From Alphaproteobacteria bacterium (lineage in GTDB: Bacteria; Pseudomonadota; Alphaproteobacteria; Rickettsiales; SXRF01): a stretch of DNA of 39,798 nt. This document shows, one piece after another, positions 36,638-39,798 of the stretch; the first letter of the stretch is position 1, and the number at the start of each line of letters is the position of its first letter. The notes under the pieces were generated by a model. The model worked only from the letters and a program-made list of their open reading frames with translations. It ran no database searches and was not told the DNA's origin. The stretch is from assembly GCA_025360605.1 (NCBI GenBank), contig JANYBV010000026.1, forward strand, positions 1-39,798, given 5' to 3'. A program made the position numbers and the translations under genes.

Positions 36638-37287
36638 AATCCAGAATAGTTTTGATTATTGCACTCTTATCCGGTTTGTTTCCTGACATAGCGGGAGCGG
36701 AGAATTCGTCCGGCTTTCTCTACTCCCGCTCCGATATTCCAGTCATCCGCAACACGCTTCCTGCGCAGTTGCCGTGGCTTACCACACCGGTTAACCCTGC
36801 CATCACCTTTGATGTCGAGGTGCGCGATGCGGCGAATGTGTATAACCAAAACATTCATAATGGCCAGACCGGCTGGTTTAACCTGAGTTCACCGGAAGCG
36901 CATAATGCGGTGATGATGTTGTTTCACACACAGGCATTCTCTCCGATTGTCCGTTCCACGGAATTTGCACCGCTTGATGTGCTGTTGATTGACGCAGACG
37001 GTACCATCACCCAGATTATTACTTCGGTTAAATTATCCGAGCTGGATCATGAGATTGTGCCAGAAAAACCGGTGATTGCCTTTATGTTCCTGCAAGGCGG
37101 GTTGGCGCGAAAATCGTTCATCAATGTGGGAGACAGGCTCGACTCACCGCTGTTTAAAAAATCAACACTCGTCATTGATACGGATAAAGCGCGGGTGCCT
37201 AAACAGGGTGCGGCTATTAATGCTGCTCCTGCCCCACGTCTTTTGGTTCCGGCATTGCCAGCGCCTGCGGTATCAGGAAAACAATAA
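36634..37287 (+). CDS. Diverged DUF192-like exported protein, tandem copy
   Basis: 217 residues with a signal peptide (VLIIALLSGLFPDIAGA). The body echoes DUF192: VEVRDAANVYNQNIHNGQTG, MMLFHTQAF, APLDVLLIDADGTI and FMFLQGGLARKSFINVGDRL. The GMLF and MKDTPISLD core residues are partly replaced, while the LDVLLIDADG and INVGDRL elements are kept. The last 40 residues are Ala/Pro-rich (APAPRLLVPALPAPAVSG). It shares an ATGA overlap with the preceding DUF192 gene, so both are co-translated. Homology is inferred from pattern, not search. Confidence 0.6.
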   Translation: MKSRIVLIIALLSGLFPDIAGAENSSGFLYSRSDIPVIRNTLPAQLPWLTTPVNPAITFDVEVRDAANVYNQNIHNGQTGWFNLSSPEAHNAVMMLFHTQAFSPIVRSTEFAPLDVLLIDADGTITQIITSVKLSELDHEIVPEKPVIAFMFLQGGLARKSFINVGDRLDSPLFKKSTLVIDTDKARVPKQGAAINAAPAPRLLVPALPAPAVSGKQ

Positions 37288-37296
37288 TACTGATTT

Positions 37297-37845
37297 TCAG
37301 CTCTGTTGCTGGGAGAGTGCATACTGGTGCATCATCATCGCCACGCGTGAATCGCGGGATTTCAGAGATTCCAGTTCTGCTTTGTTCATGATGCTCTGCA
37401 GGGAAATCTGCAGGAATTCAAAGAACACAATCACCACCTGTTCGAGGTGGCGTTGGATTTTGCTTACGATCGGATCAGCAATATTCATGATAGCGCCATG
37501 GGCTTTCTTGCTGATGTCACGCACGCGGTTGTGATATTCGTTGAGGGCGGCGAAAATTTTTCGCAGCGAGCTTTCAACTTGTGTTTTGCTGGCCTTACTG
37601 GCGGTTTTATTTTTTTTGCTTTCCGCGATCAGGATAAATTCATGGGTAAGAACATCGGTTGCGTCACCGATTTCGTTGATCAGCGGTTCAACTATTTCAA
37701 GTTGCATGGAAGGATCGGACACGAATTCGCTCTCAATGGTGTTGACGAGCTCTTCTGCCAGATCATACAGCCTATGGATTTCGTTATACTTGGCTTCGTA
37801 TTCTTCCATTGTGTAATCTTTTCTAATGACCGATGCCATAATCAT
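37297..37845 (-). CDS. Helical protein of unknown function
   Basis: 182 residues from the ATG at 37845; an ATG two codons later would also serve. It is almost wholly helical, with strong amphipathic coiled-coil runs (YEAKYNEIHRLYDLAEELV, LRKIFAALNEYHNRVRDIS). A final segment (VVIVFFEFLQISLQSI) is hydrophobic. No signal peptide and no family is recognised. It faces the DUF192 pair convergently and is preceded by a 128-bp gap that may hold its promoter. Confidence 0.6.
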   Translation of the reverse strand: MIMASVIRKDYTMEEYEAKYNEIHRLYDLAEELVNTIESEFVSDPSMQLEIVEPLINEIGDATDVLTHEFILIAESKKNKTASKASKTQVESSLRKIFAALNEYHNRVRDISKKAHGAIMNIADPIVSKIQRHLEQVVIVFFEFLQISLQSIMNKAELESLKSRDSRVAMMMHQYALSQQQS

Positions 37846-37931
37846 AACTCAAATAGGTAAATAAATTAAATGCACTCGCTCTTTGTTTAGGTGCATTCCA
37901 GTCAATTCTAAACTTTTTTTCATAGGTTTGT

Positions 37932-37949
37932 ATGACAGTTTTGTTACAA
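37932..37949 (-). promoter_or_regulatory. Candidate Pho-box-like direct repeat upstream of the helical gene
   Basis: Read on the minus strand, TTGTAAC AAAA CTGTCAT gives two 7-bp half sites separated by four bases, the spacing of PhoB sites. The CTGTCAT half matches consensus well and the other half weakly. It lies about 90 bp before the ATG at 37845. A chance match is possible and no phosphate gene is adjacent. A second feature in the gap is an imperfect AATGCAC/GTGCATT inverted repeat (37869-37897). Confidence 0.25.
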
Positions 37950-37973
37950 TTGACTTGCTATGTTTGATTAATA

Positions 37974-38993
37974 TCAGCTGGTTGCGGCTATTTTAGGGCT
38001 GATTTCCAGCAGGCTAAGAATTTTCTGTTCGGCCATCGACATTGGGAGTGTGGTCAGCAGGCGGGCGGTATGCCAGTGGATTCCCCGCTTTTTCCCTGCC
38101 AATACCCTATATATATCAGCTTCGAGGGTGAAATGACTGTATTGCTGACGAATAGCTCCAATAAAATCATTTTGTTCAATGAGATAGATATTTTTTTCAA
38201 GGGGTGCCGCATTCGCGTGTTCCTCCATCTCGATAAAATGGTAGAGGCCGTGTAAAAAACGGCTGCTTCGGGCGGTGGCGTAATATTCCTCACGGTCATT
38301 CACAAGCACCACGATCCTTTTTTTTCTTACCTTAACCTCTTTTGATGCCTTGGCGGCGGGGTATTTTTCCGGCGAGAATTGGCCGGTGCAAATGGACTGG
38401 GCGGGACATTGGTGGCAAAGCGGTGCACGCTTAAGGCATACCATTGACCCGATATCCATCATTGCCTGATTGTAGTCAAACGGGTGGCGGGCATCCAGCA
38501 ACTCCCCTGCCCGTTGCCACAACTCAGGCTCCTTGGGATGTTCCATGGAAAAAATACGTGCGCACACGCGCTTTACGTTTGCTTCCATCACTGCCACCGG
38601 CTGTTTAAACGCAAATGCCGCTACAGCGTGGGCAGTATTCCTTCCTATTCCGGGCAATGCCACCAGCGCGTCCACGCTGTCAGGTAGGCCATTCGGGCAA
38701 AGTTTAGCGGTCTGGTGCAGGTTTATGGCGCGGCTGTAATAGCCCAGTCCCTGCCACATCTGCAACACTTCGTCCTGTGTGGCTTTCGCCAGCGATTGCA
38801 GTGTGGGGAAGCGTTCAAGGAATGGAAAATAAAAACGTTCCAGTACCGTTTTCACCTGTGTTTGCTGAAGCATCACCTCGCTGAGATAGATAGCATAAGG
38901 ATCGTTGGTATTGCGCCACGGCAGGTGCTGGCGGCCATGGGCGCGATACCACTGGTTCAGGGTGCGGTGAAACAGGCTAAGTTTGTCAGACAC
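37974..38993 (-). CDS. mutY: A/G-specific adenine glycosylase
   Basis: 339 residues from a GTG at 38993. Marks are LPWRNTNDPYAIYLSEVMLQ at the front and the helix-hairpin-helix ALPGIGRNTAHAVAAFAF. VMEANVKRVCARIF follows, then the four-cysteine [4Fe-4S] cluster CLKRAPLCHQCPAQSIC. The C-terminal domain reads oxidised guanine (residues about 225-330). It removes adenine mispaired with 8-oxoguanine, complementing the mutM gene. It starts 20 bp after the Hint-domain gene on the same strand. Confidence 0.96.
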   Translation of the reverse strand: MSDKLSLFHRTLNQWYRAHGRQHLPWRNTNDPYAIYLSEVMLQQTQVKTVLERFYFPFLERFPTLQSLAKATQDEVLQMWQGLGYYSRAINLHQTAKLCPNGLPDSVDALVALPGIGRNTAHAVAAFAFKQPVAVMEANVKRVCARIFSMEHPKEPELWQRAGELLDARHPFDYNQAMMDIGSMVCLKRAPLCHQCPAQSICTGQFSPEKYPAAKASKEVKVRKKRIVVLVNDREEYYATARSSRFLHGLYHFIEMEEHANAAPLEKNIYLIEQNDFIGAIRQQYSHFTLEADIYRVLAGKKRGIHWHTARLLTTLPMSMAEQKILSLLEISPKIAATS

Positions 38994-39013
38994 AGGCAGT
39001 TGGCTGCAAGGGG

Positions 39014-39798
39014 TTATCGTTTGTTATGCACTACGATACCATCGGCGATGTACGTGTTTGGTTCATCTACAGTGATATTATATACGGTCTCAAACTCGCC
39101 AGTCGGCCTTATATTTGTAATTGGAATGTAGGTCAGGGTTCCATCCTTCACATGCACGATTTTGTCGCCTACGTTCAGGTTTGACACCTCAACATACTTG
39201 TCCATGCCCACCCAGAACGGATGTTCAGCGGTGGTGCGCAGCGTTCCCATTTCGCTTTCCAATTCATAAATCTCAGAGTTCTCATGCACCAGCAGCTTGT
39301 GTACCGAGACAATAGAGATGTCACCATATACATCTACCGCAAATACCTTGTCGCCTGCGCGCAGTTGTTCGATCGGCACGTTACCCGTAGCGGTCATAAC
39401 CGGTGTACCACAAGCGAAGCATGGTGCCGGTGTCGGTGTCGGCGATGCCGGTGGCGGCGATGCCGGTGGTGAAGCCCCTGGTGAAGGCGTCGGTGGTGGC
39501 GGCGATGCTGCTGGCGGTGGTGAAGCCCCTGGTGAAGGCGTCGGTGGTGGTGGCGATGCTGCTGGCGGTGGTGAAGCCCCTGGTGAAGGCGTCGGTGGTG
39601 GCGGCGATGCTGCTGGCGGTGGCGATGCTGGATATGGGCCAGATGCTGGTGGCGGCGAAACTGATGGCGGCGGACTTGCTGGGTATGGGCCAGATGCTGG
39701 TGGCGGCGATGCTGCTGGCGGTGGCGATGCCCCCGGTGAAGGTGTCGGTGGTGGCGGTGAAGCTGGTGGCGGCGATGCCGGTGGTGGCGGCGATGCCG
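39014..39798 (-). CDS. Proline-repeat protein with C-terminal Hint (intein-like) domain, 5' end outside window
   Basis: The frame is open from the window edge and encodes about 260 residues. The first half (39796-39422) is a low-complexity Pro/Ala/Ser repeat of 17 residues with TPSPGASPPPA at its core. The second half (39421-39014) is a complete Hint domain of about 135 residues. It opens with the nucleophile Cys in CFACGTPVMTATG, then IEQLRAGDKVFA (block A). The TxxH block B is in RTTAEHPFWVG. The end is YNITVDEPNTYIADGIVVHN, then KR and stop. The HN pair is intact but the residue after it is Lys, not Cys/Ser/Thr, so splicing is unlikely; cleavage or transfer of the upstream protein is more likely. 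The upstream secreted or surface part is not visible here. The ATG-started 127-residue subframe at 39397 would miss the nucleophile and is not the true start. Confidence 0.8.
   Translation of the reverse strand, partial: ASPPPPASPPPASPPPPTPSPGASPPPAASPPPASGPYPASPPPSVSPPPASGPYPASPPPAASPPPPTPSPGASPPPAASPPPPTPSPGASPPPAASPPPPTPSPGASPPASPPPASPTPTPAPCFACGTPVMTATGNVPIEQLRAGDKVFAVDVYGDISIVSVHKLLVHENSEIYELESEMGTLRTTAEHPFWVGMDKYVEVSNLNVGDKIVHVKDGTLTYIPITNIRPTGEFETVYNITVDEPNTYIADGIVVHNKR
39468..39720 (-). repeat. 51-bp tandem repeat coding for the Pro/Ala/Ser stretch
   Basis: On the plus strand GAAGCCCCTGGTGAAGGCG recurs at 39471, 39522 and 39573, exactly 51 bp apart. TATGGGCCAGATGCTGG recurs at 39633 and 39684, also 51 bp apart. 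The period equals 17 codons, so the reading frame is kept. Its right part reaches the window end with looser units. The repeat may vary in copy number between strains. Confidence 0.85.

Noticed and set aside
39221-39472. Open frame on the plus strand across the Hint region and repeat
   Set aside because: It is a low-complexity Cys/Arg-rich shadow; the minus-strand frame has all Hint motifs and the right end.
39440-39798. CRISPR-like array
   Set aside because: The units are contiguous, in frame and without spacers; they are coding repeats.

Overview
The window looks like chromosomal DNA of an alphaproteobacterium. Three lines of evidence point there: the rpsT/dnaA neighbourhood, the ubiE-ubiB pair, the fur-olsB-olsA block without a CxxC in Fur, and the tpiA-secG-pyrG-kdsA-eno-ftsB order with a divergent ppiD-trpE pair. 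Kdo synthesis (kdsA), ubiquinone genes and lipoprotein-type signals fit a Gram-negative cell. I cannot name a genus from the sequence alone.

Layout. 1-139 is the right end of an IS3-family insertion sequence that cuts the 3' end of a small gspF-like gene (139-757). A tRNA-Pro(CGG) and a small lipoprotein follow. 1518-5340 is a leftward block: an unknown gene, mutM, rpsT, a rhodanese and dnaA. A perfect DnaA box beside AT-rich DNA lies between rpsT and mutM. 5482-7772 holds ubiE-ubiB, converging on a glycosyltransferase. 8826-12852 is a mixed accessory stretch: a glycine-rich exported protein, a DUF1289 protein, a membrane fatty acid hydroxylase/sterol desaturase-type protein, a PAS-like protein, an orphan flagellar rod-like protein and several unknowns. 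12985-15061 is fur-olsB-olsA (iron regulation, ornithine-lipid type acyltransferases). 15217-17628 is a tight cassette of three paralogous prepilins.

17630-23618 carries nadC, a lone sdhA-type flavoprotein, a periplasmic unknown, thrS and infC. 23675-31326 is the leftward metabolic block tpiA-secG-pyrG-X-kdsA-X-eno-ftsB, with family-less genes inserted between the conserved ones. 31419-34843 is ppiD-trpE rightward. 34840-38993 contains a repeat-rich unknown protein, a tandem pair of DUF192 proteins (the second diverged), a helical unknown and mutY. The right edge (39014-39798) is the C-terminal part of a protein with a proline/alanine/serine repeat ending in a Hint (intein-like) self-processing domain.

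The most interesting items are the proline-repeat plus terminal Hint domain protein, the three-prepilin cassette with an aspartate/glycine-rich loop, the IS-truncated minimal GspF, the candidate origin-like spacer between rpsT and mutM, and the repeat-rich protein behind trpE. No CRISPR array, rRNA or prophage was seen. No gene-free stretch exceeds 300 bases; the longest are 3845-4129 and 22891-23105. Start codons are judgement calls where stated.
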